A DNA stretch of 64,000 bases from Orientallactaga sibirica (lineage: Eukaryota > Chordata > Mammalia > Rodentia > Dipodidae). Both the position numbers and the translations under genes were made by a program. Below, piece by piece: positions 20,140-34,700 of this stretch; position 1 is the stretch's first letter; every line of letters starts with the position of its first letter. The stretch lies in the NCBI GenBank assembly GCA_036365145.1, contig JAEOAD010000199.1, forward strand, positions 1-64,000, in the 5' to 3' direction. The notes below the pieces were generated by a model. The model was not told the origin of the DNA. It saw nothing but the letters and a program-made list of their open reading frames with translations, and did not search any database.

Positions 20140-20180
20140 TTCTAACGTTGTTTGTTTAGAAAGCAAACACCTTCATTGCC
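20140..20180. other. Conserved inverted repeat of the satellite monomer (first example)
   Basis: Nearly every monomer has gtttgttt-aga-aaacaaac: 8-bp arms with a 3-nt centre. A common variant, gtttgttttgaaaacaaac, has 9-bp arms around one base. The first occurrence, gtttgtttagaaagcaaac at about 20,149, carries one arm mismatch. It is the most stable landmark of the monomer and could extrude a small hairpin or bind a dimeric protein; that is inference. Confidence 0.85.
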
Positions 20181-23100
20181 GAACACTGTACTGTGTTAAA
20201 TAAGCTAGTTCTGTTCTCCGAATGAGTTGCTTAATTATGAAGAGTCTTCAGTGTAGCAAGATTAAACTTTACTTTTTTGTGTAATCTAACAAGATGTGCC
20301 AATTAGTAGATGAGCTTCACTTCTAATGTAGTTTGTTTGAAAACAAACACCTTCATTGCCCAAGACTATATTGTGTCAAATAGCTAGTTCTGTTCTCAGG
20401 ATGAGTTGCTTTCTTACGAAGAGTCTTCAGTGCAGCAAGATCAAACTTTCCTAGTTTCTGTAATCTAAAAAGATATACAACAGGGTAGATTAGCTTCATA
20501 TCTAGTGTAGTTTGTTTAGAAAACAAACACCTTAATTTTCGAAGATTGTTGTACTGTGTGAAATAAGCTAGTTCTGTTTCTCGATACGAGTGGCTTTCTT
20601 ACAAAGAGTCTTCAGTGCAGCAAGTTCAAACTTTTCATGTTTGTGTAATCAAACAAGATGAAAAACTTAGTACATTAGCTTCATTTCTAACGTAGTTTCT
20701 TTTGAAAACAAACACTTTCATTGCCTAAGACTCTATTGTGTCAAATAGCTATTTCTGTTCTCAGGATGAGTTGCTTTCTTCCAAAGAGTTTTCAGTGCAG
20801 CAAGATCAAACTTTGCTACTTTGTGTAATCTAACAAGATGTACAATTTAGTAGATTAGCTTTATTTCTAACGTAGTTTGTTTTGAAAACAAACACCTTCT
20901 TTGCCAAAGACTGTACTGTGTCAAATAAGCTAGTTGTGTTCTCGGAATGAGGTGCTTTTTTGGGAAGAGTCTTCAGTGCAGCAAGATCAATATTTCCTAG
21001 TTAGTGTAATCTAACAAGATATACAACTTAGTAGATTAGCTTCATTTGTCACGTAGTTTGTTTAGAAAACAAACACCTTCATTGCCAATCACTCTACTGT
21101 GTGAAATAAGCTAGCTCTGTTCACGGAATGACTTCCTTTCTTACGAAGACTCTTGAGTGCAGCAAGATCAAACTTTGCTAGTTTGTGTAATCTTACAAGA
21201 TGTACAACTTAGTAGATTAGCTTCATTTCTAACGTAGTTTGTTTTGAAAACAAACACCTTAATTGCTGAAGACTGAACTGTGTCAAGCTACTTCTGTTCT
21301 CGGAATGAGTTGCTTTCTTACGAAGAGTCTTCAGTGCAGCAAGATCAAACTTTGCTAGTTTCTGTAATCTAACAAGATGTACAAGTTAGTAGATTTGCCA
21401 CATTTCTAATGTAGTTTGTTTAGAAAACAAACATATTCATTGCCGAACACTGTACTCTGAAATTAGCTACTTCTGTTCTTGGAATGAATTGCTATCTTAC
21501 GAATTGTCTTCAGTGCAGCAACTTCAAACTTTCCTACTTGTGTTATCTAACAGGATGAACAATTTAGTAGATTAGCTTCATTTCTGAAGTAGTTTGTTTA
21601 GCAAACAAACACCTTGATTGCCGAAGACTGTACTGTGTGAAATAAGCTAGTTCTTTCTTGGAATGAGTTGCTTTCATACGAACAGTCTTCAGTTCAAGAT
21701 CAAACTTTGCTAGTTTGTGTAATCTAAACAGATGTATGACTTAGTACATAAGCTTTATTTCTAACGTAGTTTGTTTTGAAAACAAACACCTTCATTGCCT
21801 AAGACTGTACTGTGTTAAATAGCTAGTATGTTCTCGGAATGAGTTCCTTACTTAGGAAGAGACTTCAGTGCAGCAAGATCACACTTTCCTAGTATGTGTA
21901 ATCTAACAAGATATACAACTTGGTAGATTAGCTTCGTCTCTAATGCTGTTTGTTTAGTAAACAAACACCTTCATTGCCAAAGATTGTGCTCTGTGAAATA
22001 AGCTAGTTCTGTTCTCAGAATGAGTTGCTTTCTTACGAAGAGTCTTCAGTGCAGCAAGTTCAAACTTTCCTAGTTTGTGTGATCAAACATGATGAACAAC
22101 TTAGTAGATTAGCTTCATTTCTAAGGTAGTTTGTTTAGAACACAAACACTTTCGTTTCCAAACACTGTACTGTGTGAAATAAGCTAGTTCTGTTCTGGGA
22201 ATGAGTTGCTTTCTTACCAAGAGTCTTCAGTGCAGCAAGATCAAACTTTGCTAGTTTGTGTACTCTAACATGATGTACAAGTTAGTAGATTAGCTTCATT
22301 TCAAACGTAGTTTGTTTAGAAAACAAACACCTTCATTGCCAAACACTGTACTGTGTAAAATAAGCTAGTTCTTTTCTTGGAAAGAGTAGTTTTCTCACGA
22401 AGAGTCTTCAGTGCAGCAAAATCAAACTTTCCTAGTTTGTGTACTCTAACAAGATGTACAACTTGGTAGATTACCTTCATATCTAATGTTGTTTGTTTAG
22501 TAAACAAACACCTTCATTGCCGAAGATTGTACTGTGTGAAATAAGCTAGTTCTGTTCTCATAATGAGTTTCTTTCTTATGAAGAGTCTTCAGTGCAGCAA
22601 GATCAAACTTTCCTAGTTTGTGTAATCAAACAAGATGAACAACTTAGTAGATTTGCTTCATTTCTAATGTAGTTTGTGTAGTAAACAAACACCTTCATTG
22701 CCAAACACTGAACTGTGAAATAAGATAGTTCTGTTCTCAGAATGAGTTCCTTTCTTATGAAGAGGCTTCAGTGCAGAAAGATCAAACTTTGCTAGTTTGT
22801 GTAATCTAACAAGATGTACAACTTGGTAGATTAGCTTCATTTCTACCGTAGTTTGTTTTGAAAACAAACACCTTCATTGCCAAAGATTGTACTGTGTGAA
22901 ATAAGCTAGTTTCTGTTCTTGGAATGAGTTGCTTTCTTATGAAGAGTCTTCACTGCAGCAAGATCAAACTTTGCTAGTTTGTGTAATCTACCAAGATTAA
23001 CAACATGGTAGATTAGCTTCATTTCTAACGTAGTTTGTTTAGAAAACAAACACCTTCATTGCAAAAGAGTGTACTGTGTGAAATAAGCTAGTTCTGTTCT

Positions 23101-24224
23101 GGAATGAGTTGTTTTCTTACGAAGAGTCTTCAGTGCAGCAAGATCAAACTTTCCTAGGAGATGTAATCTAAAAAAAGATGTAGAATTTAGTAGATTATCT
23201 TCATTTGTAACGTAGTTTTTTAGAAAACAAACACCTTCATTCATTGCTCCAGTTCTTTCTAGGAATGAGTTGCTTTCTTCAGTGCAGTAAGATCAAACTT
23301 TGCAAGTTTGTGTAATCAAACAAGATGAACACCTTGGTAGAAGAGCTTCATTTCTAACGTAGTTTGTTGAGAACACAAACACCTTCATAGCCGAAGACTG
23401 TACTGTGTGAAATAAGTTGGTTCTTTTTCCAAATGAGTTGCTTTCTTACGAACAGTCTTCAGTGCAGCAAGATCAAACTTTGCTAGTTTGTGTAATCTAA
23501 AAAGATGTACAATTTCGTAGATTAGCTTCATTTCTAATGCATTTTGTTTAAAAAACAAACACCTTCATTGCCGAAGACTGTACTGTGTGAAATAAGCTAG
23601 TTATGTTCTTGGAATTAGTTGCTTTCTTCCAAAGAGTCTTCAGTGCAGAAAGATCAAACTTTCCTAGTTTATGTAATCTCACAAGATGTACAACATAGTA
23701 GATTAGCTTCATTTCTAATGTAGTTAGTTTAGAAAACAAACTCCTTCATTGCCAAACACTGTACGGTGTGAAATAAGCTAGTTCTGTTCTCAGAATGACT
23801 TGCTTTCTTACGAAGAGTCTTCAGTACAGCAAGATCAAACTTGCCTAGTTTGTGGAATCTAACAAGATTTACAACTTAGTTGATTAGCTTCATTTCTAAT
23901 GTAGTTTGTTTAGAAAACAAACATCTTCATTGCAGAACACTGTACTGTGTGAAATAAGCTAGTTTTGTTCTCGAAGTGAGTTGCTTTCTTACGAAGAGTC
24001 TTCAGTGCAGCAAGATCAAACTCTGCTAGTTTGTGTAATCTAACAAGATGATCAACTTGGTAGATTAGCTTCATTTCTAACGTAGTTTGTTTAGAAAACA
24101 AACACCTTCATTGCCAAAGACTGTACTGTGTGATATAAGCTAGTTCTGTTATCGGAATGAGTTGCTTTCTCACGAACAGTCTTCAGTGCAGCAACATCAA
24201 ACTTTCGTAGTTTCTGTAATCTAA

Positions 24225-25330
24225 CAAGATGAACAACTTGGTAGATTAGCTTCATTTCTAACGTAGTTTGTTTAGAAAACAAACACCTCCAATTCCGAAG
24301 ATTGTACTGTGTCAAATAAGCTAGTTCTGTTCTCAGAATGACTTGCTTTCTTGCGACGAGTCTTCAGTGCAGCAAGATCAAACTTTGCTAATTTGTGTAT
24401 GCTAACAAGATGTACAACTTAGTAGATTAGCTTCATTTCTAATGTAGTTTGTTTAGAAAACAAACACCTTCATTGCCAAACACTGTACTGTGTTAAATAA
24501 GTTAGTACTGTTCTAGGAATGACTTCCTTTATAACGAAGACTCTTCAGTGAAGAAGGATCAAACTTTCCTACTTTGTGTAATCTAACAAGATGAACAACT
24601 TGGTAGATTAGCTTCATTTCTAACACAGTTTCTTTAGAAAACAAACACCTTCATTTCCGAAGATTGTACTGTGTGAAATAAGCTAGTTCTCTTTTCAAAA
24701 TGAGTTGCTTTCTTATGAAGAGTTTTCAATGCAGCAAGATCAAATTTTGCTACTTTGTGTAATCTAACAAGATGAACAACTTGGTAGATTAGCTTCATTT
24801 CTAACGTAGTTTGTTTAGAAAACAAACACCTCCAATTCCGAAGATTGTACTGTGTCAAATGAGCTAGTTCTGTTCTCAGGATGACTTGCTTTCTTGCGAC
24901 GAGTCTTCAGTGCAGCAAGATCAAACTTTGCTAATTTGTGTATGCTAACAAGATGTACAACTTAGTAGATTAGCTTCATTTCTAACGTAGTTTGTTTAGA
25001 AAACAAACACCTTCATTGCCAAACACTGTACTGTGTTAAATAAGTTAGTACTGTTCTAGGAATGACTTCCTTTATAACGAAGACTCTTCAGTGAAGAAGG
25101 ATCAAACTTTCCTACTTCGTGTAATCTAACAAGATGAACAACTTGGTAGATTAGCTTCATTTCTAACACAGTTTGTTTAGAAAACAAACACCTTCATTTC
25201 CAAAGATTGTACTGTGTGAAATAAGCTAGTTCTCTTTTCAAAATGAGTTGCTTTCTTATGAAGAGTTTTCAATGCAGCAAGATCAAATTTTGCTACTTTG
25301 TGTAATCTAACAAGATGAACAACTTGGTAG
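24225..25330. repeat. Recent 3-monomer (543-bp) duplication in tandem
   Basis: 24,225-24,767 is repeated at 24,768-25,330 with an offset of 543 bp. Shared private variants include cacctccaattccgaagatt, ttgcgacgagtcttcagtgc, gtgtatgctaacaagatgta and cttttcaaaatgagttgctt. About 6 differences in 543 bp (about 1%) contrast with about 10-15% between ordinary neighbours. Confidence 0.9.
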
Positions 25331-27603
25331 ATTAACTTCGTTTCTAATATAGTTTGTTTTGAAAAAAAAAAAAACACCTTCATTGCCGAATACTATACTG
25401 TGTAAAATAAGCTAGTTCTGTTCTCGGAATGAGTTGCTTTCTTACGAAGGGTCTTCAAAGGAGCAAGTTCGAACTTCCTAGTTTGTGTAATCTAACAAGA
25501 TGTACAATTTAGTAGATTAGCTTCATTTCTAATATATTTTGTTTTGAAAAAAGACACCTTCATTGCCTAAGAGTGTCCTCTGTCAAATGAACAGGTCTGT
25601 TCTCAGAATGAATTGCTTTCTTATGAAGAGTTTTCAGTGCAGCAAGATCAAACTTTCCTAGTTGATGTAATCTAAAAAGATGTAGAACTTTGTAGATTAA
25701 CTTCATTTCTAACACAGTTTTTTTAGATAACAAACACATTCCTTGCCGAAGCCTGTGCTGTGGGAAATAAGTTAGTTCTCTTATTGGAATGAGTTGCTTT
25801 ATAACGAAGAGTCTTCAGTGTAGCAAGATCAAACTTTGCTGGTTGTGTAATCTAACAAGATATAGAACTTAGTAGATTAGCTTCGTTTCTAAAGTAGTTT
25901 GTTTTGAAAACAAACACCTTCATTTTAGAAGACTGTGCTGTGTCAAATAAGCTAGTTCTGTTCTCGGAATGAGTTGCTTTCTGATGAAGAGTCTTCAGTG
26001 AAGCAGGATCAAACTTTGCTAGTTTGTGTAATCTAACAAGATGAACAACTTGGTAGATTAGCTTCATTTTTAACATAGTTTGTTTAGAAAACAAACACCT
26101 TCATTTCCGAATATTGTACTGTGTGAAATAAGCTAGTTCTGTCTTCGGAATGAGTTGCTTTCTTATGAAGAATTTTCAATGCAGCAAGATCAAACGTTCC
26201 TAGTTTGTGTAATCTCACAAGATGTACAATTTGGTAGATTAGCTTCATTTCTAACATAGTTTGTTTAGAAAACAAAGACCTTCATTTCGGAAGATTGTAC
26301 TGTGAGATATAAGCTAGTTCTGTTCTCGGAATGAGTTGCTTTCTTACGAAGAGTTTTAAATGCAGCAAGATCAAACTTCGCTAGTTTGTGTAACCTAACA
26401 AGATATACAGTTTAGTAGATTAGCTTCATTTCTATCATAGTTTGTTCAGAAAACAAACACCTTCATTTTCGAACACTGTACTGTGTGAAATAAGCTGGTT
26501 CTGTTCTTGGAATGAGTTGCTTTCTTATGAAGAGTCTTCAGTGCAGCCAGATCAAACTTTGAGAGTTTGTGTAATTTAACAAGATGTACAACATAGTACA
26601 GTAGCTTCGTTTGTAACAAAGTTTGTTGTGAAAACAAACACCTTCATTTCTGAAGACTGTGCTGTGTCAAATAAGCTAGTTCTGTTCTCGGAATGAGTTG
26701 CTTTCTTATGAAGAATCTTCAGTGCAGCAAGATCTAACTTTGCTAGTTTGTGTAATCTAACAAGATGAACAACTTGGTGGACTTGCTTCATTAATAACGT
26801 AGTTTGTTTAGAAAACAAACAACTTCATTGCCGAAGATTGTGCTGTGTGAATTAAGGTAGTTCTGTTCTCAGAATGGGTTGCTTTCTTATGAAGAATCTT
26901 CAGTGCTGCAAGTTCAAACGTTCCTAGCTTGTGTAATATAACAGGATGAACAACTTGGTAGATTAGCATCATTTCTAACCTTATTTGTTTAGAAAACAAA
27001 CACCTTCATTGCCGAAGATTGTACTGTGTGAAATAAGCTAGTCCTGTTCTTGGAATGAGTTGCTTTCTTAGAAAGAGTCTTCAGTGCAGCAAGTTCAAAC
27101 TTTGCTAGTTGATTTAATCTAACAAGGTGAACAACTTCGTAGATTAGCTTAATTTCTAAAGTAGTTTGTTGAGAAAACAAACAACTTCATTTGCGAAGAT
27201 TGTACTGTGTGAAATAAGCTAGTTCTGTGCTCAGAATGAGTTGCTTTCTGACGAACAGTCTTCAGTGCAGCAAGATCAAACTTTGCTAGTTTGTGTAATC
27301 TAACAAGGTGTACAACTTAGTAGATTAGCTTCATTTCTAAGGTAGTTTTTTTAGGAAAAAATCACCTTCATTTCCGAACACAGTACTTTGTGAAATAAGC
27401 TAGTTCTGTTCTCGGAATGATTTGCTTTCTTATGAAGAGTCTTCAGTACAGCAAGTTCAATTGTTCCTAGTTTGTGTAATCAAACAAGATGAACATCTTA
27501 GGACATTAGCTTTTGCAACCTAGTTTGTTTAGAAAACAAACAACTTCATTGCCGAACACAGTACTGTGGAAAGAAGCTAGTTCTCTTTTGGGACTGAGTT
27601 GCT

Positions 27604-28728
27604 TTCTTAAGAAGAGTCTTCAGTGCAGCAAGATCAAACTTTGCGAATTTGTGTACTCTAATACGATGTACAACATAGTAGATTAGCTCCGTTTCTCAAG
27701 TAGTTTCTTCAGAAAACAAACACCTTCATTGCCGAAGACTGTGCTGTGTGAAAGAAGCTAGTTCTGTTCTCGGAATAAGTTGCTTTCCTATGAAGAGTCT
27801 TCAGTGCAGCAAGATCAAACTTTACTATTTTGTCTAATGGAACAGGATGAACAACTTGGTAGATTAGCTGCATTTGTAACATAGTTTGTTTAGAAAACAA
27901 ACACCTTCATTGCTGAAGATTGTACTGTGTGAAATAAGCTAGTTCTGTTCTCGGAATGAGTTGCTTTCTTATGAAGAGTCTTTACTGCAGCAAGATCAAA
28001 CTTTCTTAGTTTGTGTAATCTAACAAGATGAACAACTTGGTAGATGAGCTTCATTTCTAACATAGTTTATTTAGAAAACAAACACATTCATTGCAGAAGC
28101 CTATATTGTGGGAAATAAGCTAGTTCTCTTCTAGGAATGAGTTGCTTTCTTACGAAGAGTCTTCAGTGCAGCAAGATCAAACTTTGCGAATTTGTGTCCT
28201 CTAATACGATGTACAACATAGTAGATTAGCTCCGTTTCTCAAGTAGTTTCTTCAGAAAACAAACACCTTCATTGCCAAAGACTGTGCTGTGTGAAATAAG
28301 CTAGTTCTGTTCTCAGAATGAGTTGCTTTCCTATGAACAGTCTTCAGTGCAGCAAGATCAAACTTTACTAGTTTGTCTAATGGAACAGGATGAACAACTT
28401 GGTATGTTAGCTTCATTTGTAACGTAGTTTGTTTAGAAAACAAACACCTTCATTGCCAAAGATTGTACTGTGTGAAATAAGCTAGTTCTGTTCTTGGAAT
28501 GAGTTGCTTTCTTATGAAGAGTCTTTAGTGCAGCAAGATCAAACTTTCTTAGTTTGTGTAATCTAACAAGATGAACAACTTGGTAGATGACCTTCATTTC
28601 TAACATAGTTTATTTAGAAAACAAACACATTCATTGCAGAAGCCTATATTTTGGGAAATAAGCTAGTTCTCTTCTAGGAATGAGTTGCTTTCTTACGAAG
28701 AGTCTTCAGTGCAGCAAGATCAAACTTT
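27604..28728. repeat. Second 3-monomer (542/543-bp) duplication in tandem
   Basis: Copy 1 from about 27,604, copy 2 from about 28,146 to 28,728. Shared private variants: ttgcgaatttgtgt followed by ctaatacgatgtacaacata, ctccgtttctcaagtagttt, gaagcctatatt. Offset 542 at the first landmark and 543 at the last. Confidence 0.87.
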
Positions 28729-31700
28729 GCTAGTTTGTGTACTCTAACAAGATATACAACTTAGTAGATTAGCTTTGTTTCTAAAGTAGTTTGTTTGGAA
28801 AACAAACACTTTCATTGCTAAAGACTGTGCTGTGTCAAATAAGCTAGTTCTGTTCTCGGAACAAGTTGCATTCTTATGAAGAGTCTTCAGTGCAGCATGA
28901 TCAAACATGCTTGTTTGTCTAATCTAACAGGATGAACAACTTGTAGATTACCTTCATTTCTAACGTAGTTTGTTTAAAAAAAACAAATACATTCATTGCC
29001 AAAGATTGTACTGCATGAAATAAGCTTGTTCTGTTCTCAGAATGAGTTGCTTTCTTACGAAGAGTCTTCAGTACAGCAAGTTCAATCTTTCCTAGTTTGT
29101 GTAATCAAACAAGATGAACAACTTAGTAGATTAGCTTCATTTATAACGTAGTTTGTTGAGAAACCAAACACCTTCATTGCTAAAGTTTGAAGTGTGTGAA
29201 ATAAGTTAGTTCTGTTCTAGGGAATGAGTTGCTTTCTTAAGAAGAGTCTTCAGTGCAGCAAGATCACACTTTGCTAGTTTGTGTAATCAAAGAAGATGTG
29301 CAACTTAGAAGATTAGCTTCATTTCTAACGTACTTTGTTTTGAAGACAAACACCTTCATTGCCTAAGACTGTGCTGTATCTAATAAGCTAGTTCTGTTCT
29401 CGGAATGAGTTGCTTTCTTACGAAGAGTCTTCAGTGCAGCGAGTTGAAACGTTCCTAGTTTGTGTAATCAAACAAGATGAACAACTTTGTAGATTAGCTT
29501 CATTTCTAACGTAGTTTGTTTAAAAAACAAACACCTTCATCGATGAATACTGTACTGTGTGAAATAAGCTAGTTCTGTTCTTGGAATGAGCTGATTTCTT
29601 ATGAAGAGTCGTCAATGCAACAAGAACAAACGTTGCTAATTTGTGTACTCTAACAAGATGTACAACTTAGTAGATTAGCTTCATTTCTAAACTAGTTTTT
29701 TTAGAAAACAAACACATTCATTGGCGAAGAATGTGCTGTGTCAAATAGCTAGTTCTCTTCTCAGAATGAGTTGCTTTCTTTCGAACAGTCTTCAGTGCCG
29801 CCAGATCAAACGTTCCTAGTTTGTGTAATCAAACAAGTTGAAGAACTTAATAGTTTACCTTCATTACTAAAATGGTTTGTTTAGAACACAAACACCCTAA
29901 TTGCCGAAGATGGTACTTTGTGAAATAAGGTAGTTCGGTCCTCGGAATGAGTTGCTTTCTTATGACGAGTTTTCAGTGCAGCAAGATAAAATTTCCTAAT
30001 TTGTGTAATCTAAAAAGATGTAGAACTTAGTAGACTAACTTCATTTCTAACGTAGTTTGTTTAGAAAACAAACACATTCATTGCCGAAGCCTGTACTGTG
30101 GGAAATAAACTATTTCTGTTCTCGGAATGAGTTGCTTTCTTACAAAGAGTCTTCAGGGAAGCGAGATCAAACTTTGCTAGTTTGTGTACTCTAACAAGAT
30201 GTACAACTTAGTAGATTAGCTTAATTTCTAACATAGTTTCTTTAGAAAACAAACACCTTCATTGCTGAACACCGTACTGTGTGAAATAAGCTAGTTTTGT
30301 TCTCGGATTGATTTTATTTATAACTAAGAGTCTTCAGTGCAGCAAGATCAAACTTTCCTAGTTTGTGTAATTTAACAAGATGAACAATGTGGTAGATTAG
30401 CTTCATTTCTAGCTTATTTTGTTTAGAAAAGAAACACCTTCATTTCCGAAAATTGTACTGTGTGAAATAAGCTGGTTCTGCTGTCGGAATGAGTTACTTT
30501 CATATAAAGAGTTTTCAGCGCAGCAAGATCACACTGCTAGTTTGTGTGCTCTAACAAGATGTACAAAGTAGTAGATTAGCTTCATTTCTAACGTAGTTTG
30601 TTTAGAAAAAAAAAACACCTTCATTGCCAAACACTGTACTGTGTGAAATAAGCTAGTTAAGTTCTTGGAATGAGTTGCTTTCTTACGAAGAGTCTTCAGT
30701 GCTGCAAGATGAAATTTTACTAGTTTGTGTACTCTAACAAGATATACAACGTTTTAGATTAGCTTCATTTCTAACGTAGATAGTTTAAAAAACAGACACC
30801 TTCATTGCCACAAACTGTCCTGTGTAAAATAAGCTAGTTCTGTTTTCGTAATGAATTGCTTTCTTATGAAGAGTCTTCAGTGCAGCAAGATAAAACTTTG
30901 CTAGGTTGTGTAACCTAACAACATGTTCAATTTAATAGATTAGCTTCTTTTCTAACATAGTTTGTTTTCAAAACAAACACATTCATTGCCGAAGACTGTA
31001 CTGTGTAAAATAAGCTAGTTCTGTTTTTGGAATGAGGTGCGTTCTTACGAAAAGTGTTCAGTGCAGCCAGATCAAACTTTCCCAGTTTGTGTAATCTAAC
31101 AAGATGAACAACTTGGTAGATTAGCTACTTTTCTAGCGTAGTTTGTTTAAAAAACAAACACCTTCATTTCCAAAGATTGTTCTTTGACAAATAAGCTAGT
31201 TCTGTTCTCGGAATGAGTTGCTTTCTTATGAAGAGTTTTCAGTGCAGCAAGACCAAACTTTGCTAGTTTGTGTAATCTAACAAGATGAACAACTTGGAAG
31301 ATTAGCTTCATTTCTAACGTAGTTTGTTTAGAAAACAAAAACCTTCATTGCCGAAGATTGTACAGTGTGAAATAAGCTAGTTCTGTTCTTGGAGTCAGTT
31401 GTTTTCTCATGAAGAGTTTTCAGTTCAGCAAGATCAAACTTTGATAGTTTGTGTAATCTAACAAGATGAACAATTTGGCAGATTAGCTTCATTTCTAACG
31501 TAGTTTCTTTAGAAAAAAAAAAAACATCTTTATTGCCTAACACGGTTCTCTGTGAAATAATCTAATTCCGTTCTCAGAATCAGTTGCTTTATAATGAAGA
31601 GTCTTCAGTGCACCAAGATCAAACTTTTCTAGTTTGTGTAATCTAAGAAGATGAAGAACTTGGTAGATTAGCTTCAATTCTAACGTAGTTTGTTTTAAAA

Positions 31701-34700
31701 ACAAACACCTTCATTTATGATAATTGTACTGTGTACAATAAGCTAGTTCTGTTCTCGGAATGAGTTGCTTTCTTATTAAGAATTTTCAGTGCAGCAAGAT
31801 CAAACTCCTAGTTTGTGTAATCTAACAAGATGAACAACTTGGTAGATTAGCTTCATTTCTTAGGTATTTTGTTTAGAAAACAAACACCTTCATTGCCAAA
31901 CACTGTACTGTGTGAAATAAGCAAGTTATGTTCTTGGAATGAGTTGCTTTCTTACGAAGAGTCTTCAGGGAATCGAGATCAATCTTTGCTAGTTTGTACA
32001 CTATAACAAGATGTACACTGTAGTAGATTAGCTTCATTTCTAACGTAGTTTGTTTAGAAAACAAACACCTTCATTGCCAAATACTGTAGTGTGTGAAGTA
32101 ATCTAGTTCTGTTCTTGGAATGAGTTGCTTTCTTATGAAGAGTCTTCAGTGCAGCAAGTTCAAGCTTTCCTATTTTGTACAAGCAAACCAGATGAATAAC
32201 TTAGTAGATGTGCTTCATATCTAACGTAGTTGTTTAGAAAACAAACACCGTCATTACTGAACACTGTACTGTGTGAAATAAGCTAGTTCTGTTCTTGGAA
32301 TTAGCAGCTTTCTCACGAAGTCTTCAGTGCAGCAAAATCAAACTTTGCTAGTTTGTGTACTCTAAGAAGATGTACAGCTTAGTAGATTAGCTTCTTTTCT
32401 AACGTAGTTTGTTTAGAAAACAAACACCTTCATTGCCAAACACTGTACTGTGTGAAATAAGCTAGTTCTGTTCTCTGAATGAGTTGCTTAATTATGAAGA
32501 GTCTTCAGTACAGCAAGATCAAACTTTCCTAGTTTATGTAATCTAACTAGATGTTCAACTTAGTAGATTAGCTTCATTTCTAACGTAGTCTCTTTTGAAA
32601 AAAAAAAAACACCTTCATTGCCTAAGACTGTACTGTGTCAAATACCTAATTCTGTTTTTGGAATGAGTTGCTTTCTTACGAAGAGTCTTCAGTGCAGCGA
32701 GATCAAACGTTCCTTGTTTGTGTAATCTAACAAGATGTACAACTTGGTTGATTAGTTTTGTATCTAATGTAGTTTGTTTAGAAAACAAATACCTTCATTG
32801 CCGAAAATTGTACTGTGTGAAATAAGGTAGTTCTGTTCTCGGAATGAGTTGCTTTCTTACGAAGAGTCTTAATTGCAGCATGTTGAAACTTTGCTAGTTT
32901 GTGTAATCATACAAGATGAACAATTTAGGAAATTAGCTTCACTAAAACGTAGTTTGTTTAGAAAACAACCACATTCATTGCCAAAGATTGTACTGTGTGA
33001 CATAAGCTAGTTCTGTTATCGGAATGAGTTGCTTTCTTATGAAGAGTCTTCAGTGCAGCAAGATCAAACTTTGGTAGTTTTTCAAATCTAACAGGTTGAA
33101 CAACTTGGTAGATTAGCTTCATTTCCAATGTACTTTGTTTAGAAAACAAACACTTTCATTGCCAAAGATTGAATTGTTTGAAATAAGCTAGTTCTGTTCT
33201 CGGAATGAGTTGCTTTTTACGAAGTGTCTTCAGTGCAGCAAGATCAAACTTTGCTACTTTGTGCAATGTAACAGGATGTACAACTTAGTAGATTAGCTAC
33301 ATTTGTAACATAGTTTGTTTAGAAAACAAACACCTTCATTGCCAAAGATTGAACTGTGTGAAATAAGCTAGTTCTGTTCTCAGAAGGAGTAGCTTTCTTG
33401 TGAAGAGTCTTCAGTGCAGTAAGATCAAACTTTGCTAGTTTGTCTAATCAAACAATATGAAGAAATTGGTAGATTAGGTTCATTTCTAACGTAATTTGTT
33501 TAGAAAACAAACACCTTCATTGCCAAACACTGTACTGTGTGAAATAAGCTAGTTCTGTTCTTGGAATGAGTTGCTTTCTTACAAAGAGTCTTCAGTGCAG
33601 CAAGATCAAACTTTCCTAGTTTGTGTAATCTGACAAGATAAACAACTTGGTAGATTAGCTTCATTTCCAACGTAGTTTGTTTAGAAAACAAACTCCTTCA
33701 TTGCCGAAGATTGTACTGTGTCAAATAACCTAGTTCTGTTCTCAGAAACAGTTGTTTCTTATGATGAGTTTTCAGTGCAGGAACATCAAACGTTGCTAGT
33801 TTGTGTAAACTAACAAGATGAACAACTTATTAGATTAGCTTTGTTTCTAAAATAGTTTCTTTTGAAAACAAACACCTTCATTGCTGAAGACTGTGCTGGG
33901 ACAAATAAGGTACTTCTGTTCTCGGAATGAGTTGCTTTCTTACGAAGAATCTTCAGTGCAGCAAGTTCAATCTTTCTTAGTTTGTGTAATCAAACACGAT
34001 GAACAACTTAGTATATTAGCTTCATTTCTGACTTAGTTTGTTTAGAAAACAAACACCTTTATTGCCGAACACTGTACTTTGTGAAATAAGCTAGTTCTGT
34101 TCTTGGAATGAGTTGCTTTCTTACGAAGAGTCTTCAGTGCAGCAAGATCAAACTTTGCTAGTTTGCGTAATCTAACAAGATGTATAACTTAGTAGATTAG
34201 CTTCATTTCTAACGGAGTTTGTTTAGAAAACAAACACCTTCATTACCGAACACTGTACTCTGTGAAATAAACTAGTTCTGTGCTCAGAATGCGTTGCTTT
34301 TTTATGAATAGTTTTCAGTGCAGCAAGATCATACTTTGCTAGTTTGTGTAATCTCACAAGATGAGCAACTTGGTAGATTAGCTTCATTTCTAACGTAGAT
34401 TGTTCTGAAATCAAAAAACTTCATGGCCGAAGATTGTACTGTGTGAAATATGCAGGTTCTGTTCTCGGAATGAGTTGCTTTCTTACGAAGAGTCTTCAGT
34501 GTAGCAAGTTCAAACTTTCCTATATTGTGTAATCAAAAAAGATGAACAACTTAGTCGATTACCTTCATTTCCTACATAGTTTGTTTAGAAAACAAACTCC
34601 TTCATTTCAGAAGATTGTACTGTGTCAAATAAGCTAGTTCTCTTCGCAGAATTAGTTGCTTTCTTATGAAGCGTCTTCAGTGCAGAAAGATCAAACTTTG

